Counted from the first letter of the stretch, positions 32,837 to 43,853 are shown. The stretch: DNA of 64,000 nucleotides from Synechococcus sp. UW69 (GCF_900474185.1 NZ_UCNW01000008.1:1-64000); one strand, 5' to 3'. Notes: generated by a model from the letters alone, not told the origin. Numbers and translations are program-made.

Positions 32837-34234
32837 ATGACCTACGCCGACAGCTCGAACAGCAGTGATCCGCGGCCGGGGCTCACCATCGAGGTGGAAT
32901 CTGTTGACCTCGACCGTGACGGAAAAGGACTGGCCCGTTGGAACAACTGGGTGATTGTCGTGCCTGATCTCCTGCCAGGGGAGCGTGCCATGGTTCAACT
33001 CCAGCAACGCCAACGTTCCCGCTGGCTGAGCCGACGCGTTGAGCTGCTCTCCGTCTCCGAGGTTCGGCGCCGTCCCCCTTGCATCCTTGCTGACGACTGT
33101 GGTGGCTGCACACTGCAACGTCTCGATGATCCAGCTCAGACCCGTTGGAAAGAGCAACAGATCCAGCAGACCATGCAGCGGATTGGAGGAATCAACCTTG
33201 CACCCGCGGCTCCCTTGGTTGATGCCGACCGTTGCTTCGGCTATCGCAACCGAGCCCTGATTCCTTTGAAGCGAGACCAGAACGGACGCCTGAAAGCTGG
33301 ATACTTCCGTCCCAGGTCCCACAAGATTGTCAATCTGAATCACTGTCCGGTGCTTGATCCACGTCTGGATGCACTGTTGGAACCCATTAAAAAAGACCTT
33401 GATGCAGGGGGTTGGCCGGCCGACCATGACCTCATCGATGCCCAAGGTTTGCGTCATCTCGGCCTTCGTTTGGCCAGCGCCACTGGCGATGTGTTGATCA
33501 CTCTGATCAGCAGCCATGGCCAACTTCCTGGACTCCATGACCTTGCCCAGACCTGGGTTCAGCGATGGCCTGAGGTGAAGGGTGTCTGCCTGAACCTTCA
33601 ACCGAAGGCCAACAATCTCGTTCTCGGTCGAACGACCCACTGCCTCGCCGGTTCGTCGACCATCGAGGAACAGTTCTGCGGCATCAAGCTTTCCCTGAGC
33701 AGCACCACCTTTGTTCAGGTGAACACATCACAAGCGGAACGCATTGTTCAGCGGCTGACTGACTGGCTGTCGTTTCAATGTGATGGCGGAACCGTGGTCG
33801 ATGCCTACTGCGGTGTCGGAACCATTGCTCTACCCCTGGCAAAGGCTGGCTTTCATGTTCAGGGTTTGGAATTGAATCCCGACTCTGTGGAGCAGGCTCG
33901 GCTGAACGCCATGCACAACGGCCTTTCCTCACGCTGTGAATTTCATCCAGGTGATGTGGCGGATTTGCTCGCCTCTCAGCTTGAGAACTGCCAAGCCCTC
34001 GTTCTGGATCCACCCCGACGGGGCCTCGATCGCCGCGTGGTAGCCAGCATTCTTGAGCAACCTCCCGCAGTGCTGGCTTACCTCAGTTGTGATCCCGCCA
34101 CCCAGGCAAGGGATCTCAAAGAACTTCTTGCACCATCAGGCCCCTACGAGCTGGAAACTCTTCAGCCCGTTGATTTCTTCCCCCAAACAACTCACCTTGA
34201 GTCGTTGGCGCTGATGAAGCGAATCAGCTCCTGA
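32837..34234 (+). CDS. rlmD: 23S rRNA (uracil-C5) methyltransferase, RlmD/TrmA family
   Basis: 465 residues. N-terminal TRAM-like part (GLTIEVESVDLDRDGKGLARWNNWVIVVPDLLPGERA), four cysteines for a 4Fe-4S cluster (RPPCILADDCGGCTLQ and NHCPV), SAM-binding VVDAYCGVGTIALPLA, and the catalytic cysteine in YLSCDPATQARDL. Methylates a uridine in rRNA with SAM. The exact uridine (1939 or 747-like) cannot be told here. ATG 32837 preferred. Overlaps convergent pheT by 11 bases. Confidence 0.9.
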   Translation: MTYADSSNSSDPRPGLTIEVESVDLDRDGKGLARWNNWVIVVPDLLPGERAMVQLQQRQRSRWLSRRVELLSVSEVRRRPPCILADDCGGCTLQRLDDPAQTRWKEQQIQQTMQRIGGINLAPAAPLVDADRCFGYRNRALIPLKRDQNGRLKAGYFRPRSHKIVNLNHCPVLDPRLDALLEPIKKDLDAGGWPADHDLIDAQGLRHLGLRLASATGDVLITLISSHGQLPGLHDLAQTWVQRWPEVKGVCLNLQPKANNLVLGRTTHCLAGSSTIEEQFCGIKLSLSSTTFVQVNTSQAERIVQRLTDWLSFQCDGGTVVDAYCGVGTIALPLAKAGFHVQGLELNPDSVEQARLNAMHNGLSSRCEFHPGDVADLLASQLENCQALVLDPPRRGLDRRVVASILEQPPAVLAYLSCDPATQARDLKELLAPSGPYELETLQPVDFFPQTTHLESLALMKRISS

Positions 34235-36647
34235 GCTCGGCCTGAAACTGCTTGCTTAATGCAGCCCGCACCTTGTCGTGCACCGGCTGGATTTTGTCGT
34301 CAGTCAAGGTTTCGTTCTTGCCGCGATAGCGCAGACGAAAGGCCTGGCTGACCTTGTTATCACCGAGTTGCGCACCTTCAAACCGATCCACCAACTCCAC
34401 CTGCTCCAGCAGAGGCTTGCCCGCTTTGCGGATGGCTTGAATCAGGTCCGCAGCTGCACTGGAACGATCGACGACGACGGCAAGATCCCGCTCACTGAAG
34501 GGCACGGTTGGGTATGCCTTGAAGGACGGGGTCCAGCGGTTGCTGCGGGTGGCGGCATCCAACAGACGCGTCAGATCAAGTTCAAACAGATATGTCGCTT
34601 CGGGAAGATCCAGCTCCTCAGCCAGGGCAGGGTGGAGTTGACCGAAACAGCCGAGGGGACGACCCTCCAGGACCAGGGTGGCGGCCCGGCCGGGATGCAG
34701 TCGTGGATCGTCAGATAAGCGATGATCAGACAGCTCAAGTTGCAGGGTTTCCATCACCCGGGTCAGAACACCACGGGCCTGGAAATAGTCCGGTGCCTGT
34801 GGCTTCCCACTGGTTCTCCAGATGGAGAGGCGGCGATCTCCGCAAATCACGCCACCGAGTACAGCTGTTTGGTTCACCGCTTCAGCTGATCCGCTGTAGG
34901 TGTTGCCGATCTCGAAGACGGAACACCCGCGCTGGGATGCCTTCAGGTTGCGCACGCAGATCTGAAGATGTTCCTCCCAGAGATTGGTGCGCAGATGGCT
35001 GGTATCGGCCAACAAAGGGTTACTGATGGCGATGCGCTGTTCTTGCTCTGAACTCGGAACAAGCGACAGGGTGGTCACTTCCTGAAGGCCCGTCGCACAG
35101 AACAGCTGCCGTAAGCGCCGTTCCGCCTGCTGGCGCGGTGTCAGTACACCTGGTTCCAGCGGATCAGGCAGATGAGTTCCGAAACGGTCGAAGCCGACCA
35201 GACGCGCAACTTCTTCAATCAGATCAACTTCACGCTGCAGGTCTTGGCGTCTTGAGGGTGGCGCTATGACCTGCCACCCCTCGTCAAGGGCTGAGAGTTG
35301 ACAGCCCAAGGCTGTCAAACAGGTCTCGATGCTGCGGTCGTCTAGATCTTCAGCGCCATCCGGCCCGACGAGAGGGCCAAGCAGTTGATGCAGTGCATTG
35401 CGCCGCAACATCACTGGTGCGGGTTCAGCAGGACCATCCCCACCAACCCAGCGGCCCGTCTCGGTGCAGGCCAACTCCTTGTTTAACAACGCAGAGGCCC
35501 GAGCCGAACAAGCCAGGGTCATCTCTACGGGCAAGCCTTTTTCGTAACGGCTGCTGGCATCCGTTCGCAACCCGAGGGCCCGGGCGGACTGGCGAACCCG
35601 CGGCGGTGCAAACAGGGCGGATTCCAGCCAGATATTCCGTGTCTGGGCGGTCACCCCACTCTCGAGACTCCCCATGACCCCCGCGACGGCCACAGGACGG
35701 TCATGGCAGGTGACGACCTGAACGCGGCTGTCGAGGCTGCGCTTCTGATCATCCAGACCCACAAAGGTTTCCCCGTCGCGAGCGGGACGGACGGCAAAAC
35801 TCTGGGCATCCACCGGTTGCCCTGTTAGTTGTTCCAGCGCATCGGCATCAAAGGCATGGAGGGGCTGCCCCTGCTCCAGCATCACCAGATTGGTGACGTC
35901 GACCACTGCATTCACGCTGTTCACACCACCGCGCTCAAGCCGCTGCTGCAACCAGGTCGGTGACTGCTTGGAGCCATCCACGCCCTCGATCCTGGTGATC
36001 GAGTAAAAGCAGCCATCCAGTTCCGTGGTCAGCGGTGTGGTGCTCGGATCAAGATCCAGCTGGGGCAGGCTCAAGCTCCCACCGGTCAGGGCCGCCACCT
36101 CGCGAGCAATACCCACCATGGACAGGCCGTCGGGGCGATTGGCGGTGATCGCCAGCTCCAAGACGGTGTCATCAAGGCCCAGCAGTGGTGCCACTGGTGC
36201 ACCCGTCGCAGGCAGCGTTGCCTGGAGCTCATCAAGGATGGCGATGCCGTCGGATTGCTCCGTCAGGCCCAGTTCCGTTAGGGAGCAGATCATCCCGTTG
36301 CTGGCAACTCCGCGGAGTTCGCCGGCCTTGATCGTCAAACCAACGGCGGGGAGGGTCGCTCCGACCATGGCGACTGGAACATGAATGCCGGCGCGAACAT
36401 TGCTGGCACCACAGACGATCTGGATCGGCTCCTGGGCACCGACATCGACGCTGCAGACGCTGAGCTTGTCGGCATTGGGGTGTTTGTCCCGTTCGAGCAC
36501 GTGTCCGACCACCACGCCCTGGGCGCGCGCGCTGAGGTCATCAACGTCGTCCACCTCAAAGCCCGCCATGGAGAGACGCTCCGACAGATCGTCCACGGAT
36601 TCATTCACCTGGACCAGCTGTTTCAGCCAGGAGATGGATACCCGCAT
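34224..36647 (-). CDS. pheT: phenylalanyl-tRNA synthetase beta subunit
   Basis: 807 residues in bacterial-type order: N-terminal [14 protein letters not shown], tRNA-binding domain ([27 protein letters not shown]), B3/B4 editing domain, B5 domain, core domain ([24 protein letters not shown]) and the C-terminal ferredoxin-like anticodon-binding domain ([19 protein letters not shown]). Pairs with PheS, which is elsewhere, as usual in cyanobacteria. ATG 36647; divergent from rpmG with 126 bases between. Confidence 0.96.
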   Translation of the reverse strand: MRVSISWLKQLVQVNESVDDLSERLSMAGFEVDDVDDLSARAQGVVVGHVLERDKHPNADKLSVCSVDVGAQEPIQIVCGASNVRAGIHVPVAMVGATLPAVGLTIKAGELRGVASNGMICSLTELGLTEQSDGIAILDELQATLPATGAPVAPLLGLDDTVLELAITANRPDGLSMVGIAREVAALTGGSLSLPQLDLDPSTTPLTTELDGCFYSITRIEGVDGSKQSPTWLQQRLERGGVNSVNAVVDVTNLVMLEQGQPLHAFDADALEQLTGQPVDAQSFAVRPARDGETFVGLDDQKRSLDSRVQVVTCHDRPVAVAGVMGSLESGVTAQTRNIWLESALFAPPRVRQSARALGLRTDASSRYEKGLPVEMTLACSARASALLNKELACTETGRWVGGDGPAEPAPVMLRRNALHQLLGPLVGPDGAEDLDDRSIETCLTALGCQLSALDEGWQVIAPPSRRQDLQREVDLIEEVARLVGFDRFGTHLPDPLEPGVLTPRQQAERRLRQLFCATGLQEVTTLSLVPSSEQEQRIAISNPLLADTSHLRTNLWEEHLQICVRNLKASQRGCSVFEIGNTYSGSAEAVNQTAVLGGVICGDRRLSIWRTSGKPQAPDYFQARGVLTRVMETLQLELSDHRLSDDPRLHPGRAATLVLEGRPLGCFGQLHPALAEELDLPEATYLFELDLTRLLDAATRSNRWTPSFKAYPTVPFSERDLAVVVDRSSAAADLIQAIRKAGKPLLEQVELVDRFEGAQLGDNKVSQAFRLRYRGKNETLTDDKIQPVHDKVRAALSKQFQAELRS

Positions 36648-36773
36648 CGGATCAAAGCCAGACAGCGCGCGATCTTAGGAAGTCCCCCTTGGAGTGCTGC
36701 TCAGAGCCTGTCGGGTCAGGGGGTAAGCTCGATGTTTGTCAATTCGCTTCGCACCTGCGGCGCAACGTCCTTT

Positions 36774-36968
36774 ATGGCCAAGAACAAGGGCGTCCGGATC
36801 GTGATCACTCTCGAGTGCACCGAATGCCGGTCCAATCCCGCCAAGCGTTCACCCGGCGTGTCTCGTTACACGACGGAAAAGAACCGCCGGAACACCACCG
36901 AACGGCTGGAGATCAAAAAGTTCTGTCCCCACTGCAACAAGTCCACGCTCCACAAGGAGATCAAGTGA
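36774..36968 (+). CDS. rpmG: 50S ribosomal protein L33
   Basis: 64 residues: [18 protein letters not shown] then CPHCNK, the four-cysteine zinc form (C+ type) of L33. First gene of an apparent rpmG-rpsR-RNase II group; rpsR starts 38 bases after the stop. ATG 36774 gives the standard start. Reading further upstream would add non-L33 residues. Confidence 0.97.
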   Translation: MAKNKGVRIVITLECTECRSNPAKRSPGVSRYTTEKNRRNTTERLEIKKFCPHCNKSTLHKEIK

Positions 36969-37006
36969 CCTTGCAGGTCCGTCTTTCCTCCATCCGTTCC
37001 TGAGTC

Positions 37007-37228
37007 ATGTCCAGCTCCTTCTTCAAGAAGCGTCTCTCGCCGATCAAGCCCGGTGATCCCATCGATTACAAAGATGTGGATCTTCTCAAGAAGTTCATCA
37101 CCGAGCGGGGCAAGATCCTTCCCCGTCGCCTCACCGGTTTGACCGCTAAACAGCAGCGCGATCTCACCAACGCCGTCAAGCGTGCACGCATCGTTGCCCT
37201 TCTGCCGTTCGTGAACCCCGAAGGTTGA
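37007..37228 (+). CDS. rpsR: 30S ribosomal protein S18
   Basis: 73 residues with the S18 core [27 protein letters not shown] and [20 protein letters not shown]. Binds S6 and 16S rRNA in the small-subunit platform. Basic as expected. The RNase II-family gene follows after 10 bases, suggesting one operon linking ribosome supply with RNA processing, as also seen in other cyanobacteria. Confidence 0.97.
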
Positions 37229-37238
37229 ACCTCGGGCG

Positions 37239-39269
37239 TTGAGCAACTCCATCCAACCCGGAGACACCGTCGCGGTTGTTCTCAAGGGTTCCCCACTCAT
37301 CGGCCGTCTTCTGTCCATCAAGGGCAGCAAGGCGGTTGTTTCTTTTGGCGGTCAACGTCGGGATCAGGGCCTCCCCCTGCGAGACCTGATTGCTATCGAT
37401 CCGGAGCATCTTTTCGATAACAGCGTTCTGCCCGCCCCCGAGCAGGTGCAGGACAGCGCCCCATCAGCCCGGGCTGTTGTCGAGGCCTGGCAGCTGTTGG
37501 AAACGGATCAACCGGGGGGAATGGCTCGACTCAGCCTCTGCGAACTGGGAGAGCTTGTACTAACACCCCTCAACCTCGAAGGTTTGGCAGCACTGTGGAG
37601 CTGGGTGCAGGGGTCCCAGCAGTTGTTCCGCTGGCGTCGAGACCGCTTGCTCCAACCGCTGACCCTCGAGGAGCGTGCCAGCCAGCGGCGCCAGCGCCGT
37701 TCTGAGCGCCAAGCGCAAAGGAAGGAAGAACGGCAGCTCGAGTTGCTCCGAACGGAGCGCAGTCTCACAACCGATGAACAAGCCGAGCTGGGGCAGATCT
37801 GGATCGAGCGCTTCAGCCATTGGATTCAGTTGCTGAAAGAGAATCCTGCGTCAGTCGGCTCAGACCTCGAGCTTCAGCAATGGTCTATCCCGTTGTCGAT
37901 TGGGTCGGACGCCGCCGATCTGCGGCACTGGTTGATCGTGCGTGGATTGCTCGATCCCAATCAACCGATCGCCCTGAGAGGCAGCGTCTGGTCCCGCAGC
38001 TTTCCCACCGACCTGGAGGCGGAAGCGGAACGTCTCGTTGCGCTCTCTGATGAGGAGCAACCGGGGGATGAGCAACGCATCGACCTCACCCACCTGGCGA
38101 CCTACAGCCTTGACGATGCGGGCACCCGTGAAATTGATGATGCGCTGTCGCTCGAGCGGCGAGATGGATGCGATTGGATCTGGATCCATATCGCTGATCC
38201 CAGTCGTCTCATTGGTGCCGACTCTCCACTCGATCTGGAGGCCCGACGACGGGCAACCAGTCTCTACCTCGCCGATGGGGTCATGCCGATGCTGCCCCTC
38301 GTGTTGGCAGCTGGCCCCCTCAGCCTTCGTGCCGGTCAGCGATGCGCTGCACTGAGTGTCGCCGTCAGGCTTGGGGACGATGGTGCGGTGGTAGAGCACC
38401 GCATTGCGCGCAGCTGGATTCGACCCCGCTACGGACTGACCTATGCCGACGGTGATGAGCTCATCGATTTGGCCCCCCCTGGCGATGAGGCTCTCTCGGA
38501 TCTGTCTCGACTGTTGCTGCAGCGAATGCGCTGGCGTCGCTCCAACGGGGCTGTGATGTTTGACCGGCCGGAAGGACGCTTTCGCCGCTGCGATGAATCG
38601 CTGACACTGCAGGTGATTGACCCGTCACCCTCCCGCTTGATGGTGAGTGAAGCGATGCTTCTGATGGGGGCAGTTGTGGCCAGCTTTGGGCAACAGCACG
38701 ATCTCCCGCTCCCCTACCGCAGTCAACCTGCAGCGGAGTTGCCCTCCAGCGATGAACTCGATCGGATCCCAGAGGGTCCAGCACGCGATGCGGCGATCAA
38801 GCGTTGCTTGAGTCGCGGCGTACAGGGCACGCGACCGATGCCCCATTTCAGCCTCGGATTGGCCGCCTATGTGCAGGCGACATCACCGATCCGTCGTTAC
38901 GCAGATCTCGTGACCCACCGGCAGATTCTTGCGCAGCTCTCTGCTGTTCAACCGATGGGGGAGGAGCGTCTTGGTGAACTGATCGACGATCTCGACGACC
39001 CTCTGCGCCAATCCATTCAGATCAGTCGAGAGGATCAACGCCACTGGCAACAGGTGTGGTTCGCCGAGCGTCAAAGCACCGTTTGGTCAGCAGAATTCCT
39101 GCGTTGGTTGCGCCCCCAGGATCGATTGGCCCTGGTTCATGTCAGCGACCTGGCGATGGATCTGGTGGGATGTGTCGCCTCCACAGACCCAGCTCCAGGC
39201 GACACTCTGGAGCTCAGGGTGGGTTGTGCTGATCCCGTGCGTGGGGAGTTGCAGCTTCTAATCGGTTAA
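37239..39269 (+). CDS. ribonuclease II/R-family exoribonuclease (active-site residues present)
   Basis: 676 residues. A non-standard N-terminal part with a Gln/Arg/Glu-rich coiled stretch (145-175), then the RNB domain. The metal-binding set is retained as LDDAGTREIDDAL (Asp292, Glu298, Asp300, Asp301), and TSPIRRYADL (548-557) is intact. A short S1-like region ends the protein. Degrades RNA 3' to 5'; this is the likely catalytic RNase II of the organism. TTG start at 37239, ten bases after rpsR. The last four bases overlap the convergent oxidoreductase gene. Compare with the degenerate relative at 60319. Confidence 0.9.
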   Translation: MSNSIQPGDTVAVVLKGSPLIGRLLSIKGSKAVVSFGGQRRDQGLPLRDLIAIDPEHLFDNSVLPAPEQVQDSAPSARAVVEAWQLLETDQPGGMARLSLCELGELVLTPLNLEGLAALWSWVQGSQQLFRWRRDRLLQPLTLEERASQRRQRRSERQAQRKEERQLELLRTERSLTTDEQAELGQIWIERFSHWIQLLKENPASVGSDLELQQWSIPLSIGSDAADLRHWLIVRGLLDPNQPIALRGSVWSRSFPTDLEAEAERLVALSDEEQPGDEQRIDLTHLATYSLDDAGTREIDDALSLERRDGCDWIWIHIADPSRLIGADSPLDLEARRRATSLYLADGVMPMLPLVLAAGPLSLRAGQRCAALSVAVRLGDDGAVVEHRIARSWIRPRYGLTYADGDELIDLAPPGDEALSDLSRLLLQRMRWRRSNGAVMFDRPEGRFRRCDESLTLQVIDPSPSRLMVSEAMLLMGAVVASFGQQHDLPLPYRSQPAAELPSSDELDRIPEGPARDAAIKRCLSRGVQGTRPMPHFSLGLAAYVQATSPIRRYADLVTHRQILAQLSAVQPMGEERLGELIDDLDDPLRQSIQISREDQRHWQQVWFAERQSTVWSAEFLRWLRPQDRLALVHVSDLAMDLVGCVASTDPAPGDTLELRVGCADPVRGELQLLIG

Positions 39270-41044
39270 TCCAGAACTCCGGTGATCCGGACCCAGGGTC
39301 CCCATGGATTTTTGATCCCGCGCAGGTTCAGCCTCTGACCTGAGTGATCAGTGGAGGCAAGCCAGTGATGAATCGCTGGTTCCAGGGTGATGAGAGGCCA
39401 GCTTTCATCAGCGCTCTTCAACTCGTATCCCTCTGCGGCGTTGCCAGTGAGCACGCCATTTAATCCGATCTCATGCCGCTGGTTCGGCGCTTGATTCAAC
39501 CCTGGCTGTTTCAGATCTCTTGATGGCAGGCCTGCCAATTCGGCCCATGCATCCAGTTGATCCGGCTGAGCCAAGCCCTGCTTCTGGGCCTCCGCCCAGT
39601 GCGGATGCCAGTGGGGCCAGTCCCAGATCGGGAGCACTGCAGCCGGGGCTTGTGGCTCGTCAATCAGGGCTGACTGGATCTCATCGACCGCCAGATCGCC
39701 AATGGCACATCCCTGTCGAACGGCCAGGGCCGCTGCAAGACCAGCCACCTGGCCCAGATTCAGAATCAACGGCTGCAACCGGGTTGCCCCGTTGGCCATG
39801 TGACTGACGCTGACTCCTTTCTCCGCTGTCACCAGGTTGGTAACGGAATCAGAGATCAGGGCATCGAATGGGATGCAGAATGGGGTACCGCTCCAACGTC
39901 CTCCCCAGCGCACACTTTTCGGAGCCAGGGGCCAGTCTTCACCGGGATAGTGATGGTCATTGGCGTAGGTCCCCACAGCGATGCTGGTGCAGCGTCCCTT
40001 GGCATCGATCGGGAGCGGTCCACGAAGGGCGCCCGTTGAGATCGGCAACAGGTCGCGTTCCGTCACCGTTGTTCTGCCGATCAAGCGCCGACTTTCACGC
40101 CAGTACGGCATCAAAGCCAGGCTGGGGTCTTCTCCCGGAAAGGCGTTGCCGGGGCCAATCCAACCGCCGCTGCATTCCGACAGCGCAGCGAGAAAATCCT
40201 TGCTGTGACGCTGCATCTCATGGGCCAGATCTTCGCGTTCCTGGGCATCGGCACTGATGGCCCGACCGAGTCCGTTGTGCCAGTCATTGCCCTTCAGGGG
40301 CCAGTTCACCATGACCAGGCCCCCCGGCAGACGGCCATAGGTCACAGTTTTTTCAAGGCCAAAATTGGCAGTGCTGCGCTGAAAGGGGGCCCGTGGAATT
40401 GCATTGAGGTGCTGCTGAGCGAGCTCCCCATGCAATTGCCCCATCACCACCCACGTCGGTGACTGAACCGGTTGGCGTTGGAAGAACGTCTCGTTCTCAA
40501 GCCTTGATTGCTCAGGTGCGCTGGGTTCATCCCAGAGCTCCTTGGCTTCCCAACCCCAACGGAAAGGGGCCGAAGTCTGGGCCAGCAGATCACCAAGGTC
40601 ACTGCCATCAATAAAGACCTTCGCTGCAACGGTCTCGACGCCATCAACTCTGAGGATCTGAACTGAGTGGATGTGCCCCTGAAGGCAATGGACTTGCTCC
40701 AGCCTGCAGTTGGCCCGCCACTCAAGCTTCGGCTCAGACGCCACCCAGCGTTGCAGGATCTGTTCCGCTGTCTGCGGTCGGTATCCGAAACAGCTCACCC
40801 AGTTGTGGTCCAGGCCCGTCGGTTCCTCCAGTTCCAGCTGCCGAAGAAAAGCGCCCCACAGTCCGGTCTGCCAGCAACTCAACTCATGGCCATCCGGAGC
40901 ACAGACTCCAGCCGAGCTCACCATGCCTCCAAGCCATGGCCCTGGGGTGAGCAACGTCGTTTCAGCCCCTGATCTCGCGCTTTGCAGGGCGGCTGCGACA
41001 CCCCCGCAGCCTCCGCCCCAAACCACCACATCGCGGTGCGTCAT
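39266..41044 (-). CDS. FAD-dependent oxidoreductase (FAD_oxidored type)
   Basis: 592 residues. N-terminal dinucleotide motif VVVWGGGCGGVAAALQSARSG at 6-26, then LLTPGPWLGGMVSSAGV, FIDGSDLGDLLA near 149, and a C-terminal FAD-binding segment (TAEKGVSVSHMANGATRLQPLILNLGQVAGLAAALA). This is the FAD_oxidored family, with members of mostly unknown substrate. No signal peptide. ATG 41044; divergent from metG. Confidence 0.85.
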   Translation of the reverse strand: MTHRDVVVWGGGCGGVAAALQSARSGAETTLLTPGPWLGGMVSSAGVCAPDGHELSCWQTGLWGAFLRQLELEEPTGLDHNWVSCFGYRPQTAEQILQRWVASEPKLEWRANCRLEQVHCLQGHIHSVQILRVDGVETVAAKVFIDGSDLGDLLAQTSAPFRWGWEAKELWDEPSAPEQSRLENETFFQRQPVQSPTWVVMGQLHGELAQQHLNAIPRAPFQRSTANFGLEKTVTYGRLPGGLVMVNWPLKGNDWHNGLGRAISADAQEREDLAHEMQRHSKDFLAALSECSGGWIGPGNAFPGEDPSLALMPYWRESRRLIGRTTVTERDLLPISTGALRGPLPIDAKGRCTSIAVGTYANDHHYPGEDWPLAPKSVRWGGRWSGTPFCIPFDALISDSVTNLVTAEKGVSVSHMANGATRLQPLILNLGQVAGLAAALAVRQGCAIGDLAVDEIQSALIDEPQAPAAVLPIWDWPHWHPHWAEAQKQGLAQPDQLDAWAELAGLPSRDLKQPGLNQAPNQRHEIGLNGVLTGNAAEGYELKSADESWPLITLEPAIHHWLASTDHSGQRLNLRGIKNPWGPWVRITGVLD

Positions 41045-41130
41045 GGAAACGGGCTTTTGGAGTGGATCGCGATGGGCATGATCGTTAGAGTCTGGCGTCG
41101 CTGCGGTGCAGCGGAGTTCGAGTTTTTCTG

Positions 41131-42675
41131 ATGCCTTACACCCTTACGACTCCGCTCTATTACGTCAACGATCGGCCCCATCTGGGCAGTACCTATACGA
41201 CCTTGGCCTGCGATGCACTGGCGCGGTTCGAGCGCCTATGCCTGCAGGAGGTCACCTTCGTCACCGGCGTTGACGAGCATGGGCAAAAGATTCAACGCAC
41301 GGCTGAACGACAGCAGCTCAGTCCTCAGGACCACTGCGACCGCGTCAGCAGCCGCTACCGCGACCTTTGGAAGCAGTGGGGGATTTCAGAGGATCGCTTC
41401 GTACGAACCACCAACCCGCGCCACTTGAAGTTGGTCGAGCAGTTCTATGAGCGGGTCAAGGCATCAGGCGACATCGTTGTCGGCAATCAGACGGGCTGGT
41501 ACTGCGTCGATTGCGAGGAATACAAGGATGATCCTGCTGAGGCGGAGTCCCCGTCATGTGCGATCCACCGCAAGCCTCTGGAATGGCGCGATGAGGAGAA
41601 CCTTTTCTTTCGGCTTTCCCGTTACCAGTCCGCCATTGAAGAGTTAGTGGCTCGGGACGACTTCATCGCTCCCGCCAGCAGACGTCAGGAGGTTCGAAAT
41701 TTTGTCGCCCAGGGTCTGCGGGACTTCTCCATTTCCCGAGTGAATGTGTCCTGGGGGCTGCCCGTGCCCGATCATCCCGGCCACACCTTCTACGTCTGGT
41801 TTGATGCACTTCTTGGCTATCTGACCGCACTTCTCGATGACGGAGAACCGGTGTCTCTCGATCGACTCGGCTCCTGCGGTTGGCCCGCTTCCGTCCACGT
41901 GATTGGCAAGGACATTCTCCGCTTTCATGCCGTCTTCTGGCCTGCCATGTGCATGTCTGCGGGTCTGCCGGTACCGCAAAAGGTTTTCGGCCATGGCTTT
42001 CTCACCCGCGAGGGGCAAAAGATGGGGAAATCCCTCGGCAACGTGCTGGATCCAGAATTGCTGCTGGAGCGATGCGGCACCGATGCCGTTCGCTGGTACC
42101 TGTTGCGCGATATCCAATTCGGGGACGACGGTGATTTCCAACAGCAGCGCTTTGTCGATTTGGTCAATAACGATCTGGCCAACACCATCGGCAATCTTCT
42201 GAACCGCACCTCATCGATGGCGCGTAAGTGGTTTGACGACAGCGTTCCCCCTGCCGGGGCTGCCACTGACCCTGACCATCCCCTGGCTCTGAAGGCCGCT
42301 GTAACCGTCAGCACGGTGATGGACGCCATGCCGAATCTCGCCTTCAAGACCGCGGCCGAGTCGATTCTTCAATTGGCGATTGCAGCGAACGGCCATCTGA
42401 ATGACACCGCTCCCTGGAGCCGAATGAAAGAACCCGGCCAAGAGGCCAGCGTGGGCGAAGATCTTTTCGCTGTGTTGGAGACCACTCGCATCGTCGGTCT
42501 TCTGCTCGCTCCGCTGCTGCCAGATCTCAGTCAGCGCATCCTGGCCCAGCTGGGGCAGTGTCTTGATTCCAATAACTGGTCGAATCAGCTGATCTGGGGC
42601 AGGCTGAGCTGCGGTTCCGCGCTGCCCAAACCAACCCCGGTGATGCAGCGGTTGGAACTGGATGAACCGCTTTGA
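41131..42675 (+). CDS. metG: methionyl-tRNA synthetase
   Basis: 514 residues. Class I signatures: TTPLYYVNDRPHLGSTYTTLACD (HIGH equivalent HLGS at 17-20) and GQKMGKSLGNVLDP (KMSKS equivalent KMGKS). Anticodon-binding WF..DS and NLAFKTAAESILQLAIAANGHLND. A shortened zinc region (WYCVDCEEY, PSCAIHRKP). It lacks the C-terminal dimerisation domain found in E. coli, as in many cyanobacteria. ATG 41131; the following lipoprotein gene starts within about ten bases of its stop. Confidence 0.96.
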   Translation: MPYTLTTPLYYVNDRPHLGSTYTTLACDALARFERLCLQEVTFVTGVDEHGQKIQRTAERQQLSPQDHCDRVSSRYRDLWKQWGISEDRFVRTTNPRHLKLVEQFYERVKASGDIVVGNQTGWYCVDCEEYKDDPAEAESPSCAIHRKPLEWRDEENLFFRLSRYQSAIEELVARDDFIAPASRRQEVRNFVAQGLRDFSISRVNVSWGLPVPDHPGHTFYVWFDALLGYLTALLDDGEPVSLDRLGSCGWPASVHVIGKDILRFHAVFWPAMCMSAGLPVPQKVFGHGFLTREGQKMGKSLGNVLDPELLLERCGTDAVRWYLLRDIQFGDDGDFQQQRFVDLVNNDLANTIGNLLNRTSSMARKWFDDSVPPAGAATDPDHPLALKAAVTVSTVMDAMPNLAFKTAAESILQLAIAANGHLNDTAPWSRMKEPGQEASVGEDLFAVLETTRIVGLLLAPLLPDLSQRILAQLGQCLDSNNWSNQLIWGRLSCGSALPKPTPVMQRLELDEPL

Positions 42676-42683
42676 GGGGAAGC

Positions 42684-43853
42684 ATGCATTGCCTGTCTCG
42701 CTGTGGTCTGACAGCAGCCCTCGTGGCAACCTCGCTTCTGGCCGCCTGCAGTTCCAGCCGGCAGCTCACGATCGAACCAACGCCTTCGTTCGTCTTCCGA
42801 TCTCTGGATTTGAGTCAGCGAGCCGACAATGGGAATCGCGACTGGGATTTGACCAGCCCAGAGGCGCGCTACGACCTGAGCAGTCGAACCATTCGCGCCC
42901 GGCGCCCCCAGGGGATCTTGTATCGCGACGATCAACCGCACTACCGGATCACCGCTGATCTGGCCACGGTGTTGAGGGATGGTGAACTCGTCATCCTTGA
43001 AGGCTCGGTTCATCTCCGTCAGTTGAACCAACGGGGGTTAACGATCAAGGGGGACAACCTGATTTGGACGCCCACTCAGTCGCGGATGGTGATCAATCAA
43101 AGGCCGATGGCGAGTGATGGCCAGACGCAAATCCGTTCCCGTGAACTGGCCTTTCAACAGGACACGGAACTCTTGGTCTTCGATGGCCCAACAGAGCTGA
43201 AACGTCGAGACGAGGCAAGCGATGACAGCACCCCCACAGACGACAATCCTGATTCAACAGTGGTGCGTGGTGGCAGCGGCACCTGGAATTTGCGGAGCGG
43301 TCTGATGCAGGCTCTGGGCCAGGTTGAGGCTGTTCGACGCGATGGCCGGAAGCTCAGTGCTTCAGGGTTAAGTGGCAACACCCGCGAGGGATTTCTCGAT
43401 CTACAGGAGCCGGTGACGCTTCTTCTCGAGAACGACCGTGGCACCATCACCGCCGGCCGAACGCGCTGGTTGTTCTCTGCGCAGCAGCTCCAGTCCGTGC
43501 AACCAGTTCAGGCTGAATTGCAGAACAGCACAGTTCAAGGCAAGGGTTTCAAGCTTGATGAACGCAGCGGCACGGTGATCATCCCCAGCGACTGTCGTCT
43601 GCAGCAGAAGCAGGAAACCCTCACAGCTCGCCGTTGCAGTTGGAACTGGAACAGTGAACGGGTCGTGGCTGATGGAGATGTGGTGTTGCGCCGAAAGAAA
43701 CCGGAGCAGACCACGCGGGCCTCAAGGATGGAAGCCACGATCACTGACGATGGGGAGATCCGTTTCGGCCAACCGGGTCAGCGTGTTGAATCAACGATCA
43801 AGCTGAATCCCAAGACCGATGCGAAACGTCCTCGGTCTCCAGTGTCGTTCTGA
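42684..43853 (+). CDS. LptC-like lipoprotein (LPS export)
   Basis: 389 residues. Lipobox LLAAC at the end of a signal peptide (TAALVATSLLAAC), so it is probably lipid-anchored at the inner membrane facing the periplasm. Following PEARYDLSSRTIRARRPQGILYRDDQP and repeated beta segments such as ITADLATVLRDGELVILEGSVHL match the LptC/OstA beta-jellyroll type, with two or three such modules, longer than E. coli LptC (191 residues). Moves LPS towards the outer membrane. ATG 42684; a TTG at 42672 overlaps metG. Its last 56 bases overlap the next gene on the other strand. Confidence 0.8.
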   Translation: MHCLSRCGLTAALVATSLLAACSSSRQLTIEPTPSFVFRSLDLSQRADNGNRDWDLTSPEARYDLSSRTIRARRPQGILYRDDQPHYRITADLATVLRDGELVILEGSVHLRQLNQRGLTIKGDNLIWTPTQSRMVINQRPMASDGQTQIRSRELAFQQDTELLVFDGPTELKRRDEASDDSTPTDDNPDSTVVRGGSGTWNLRSGLMQALGQVEAVRRDGRKLSASGLSGNTREGFLDLQEPVTLLLENDRGTITAGRTRWLFSAQQLQSVQPVQAELQNSTVQGKGFKLDERSGTVIIPSDCRLQQKQETLTARRCSWNWNSERVVADGDVVLRRKKPEQTTRASRMEATITDDGEIRFGQPGQRVESTIKLNPKTDAKRPRSPVSF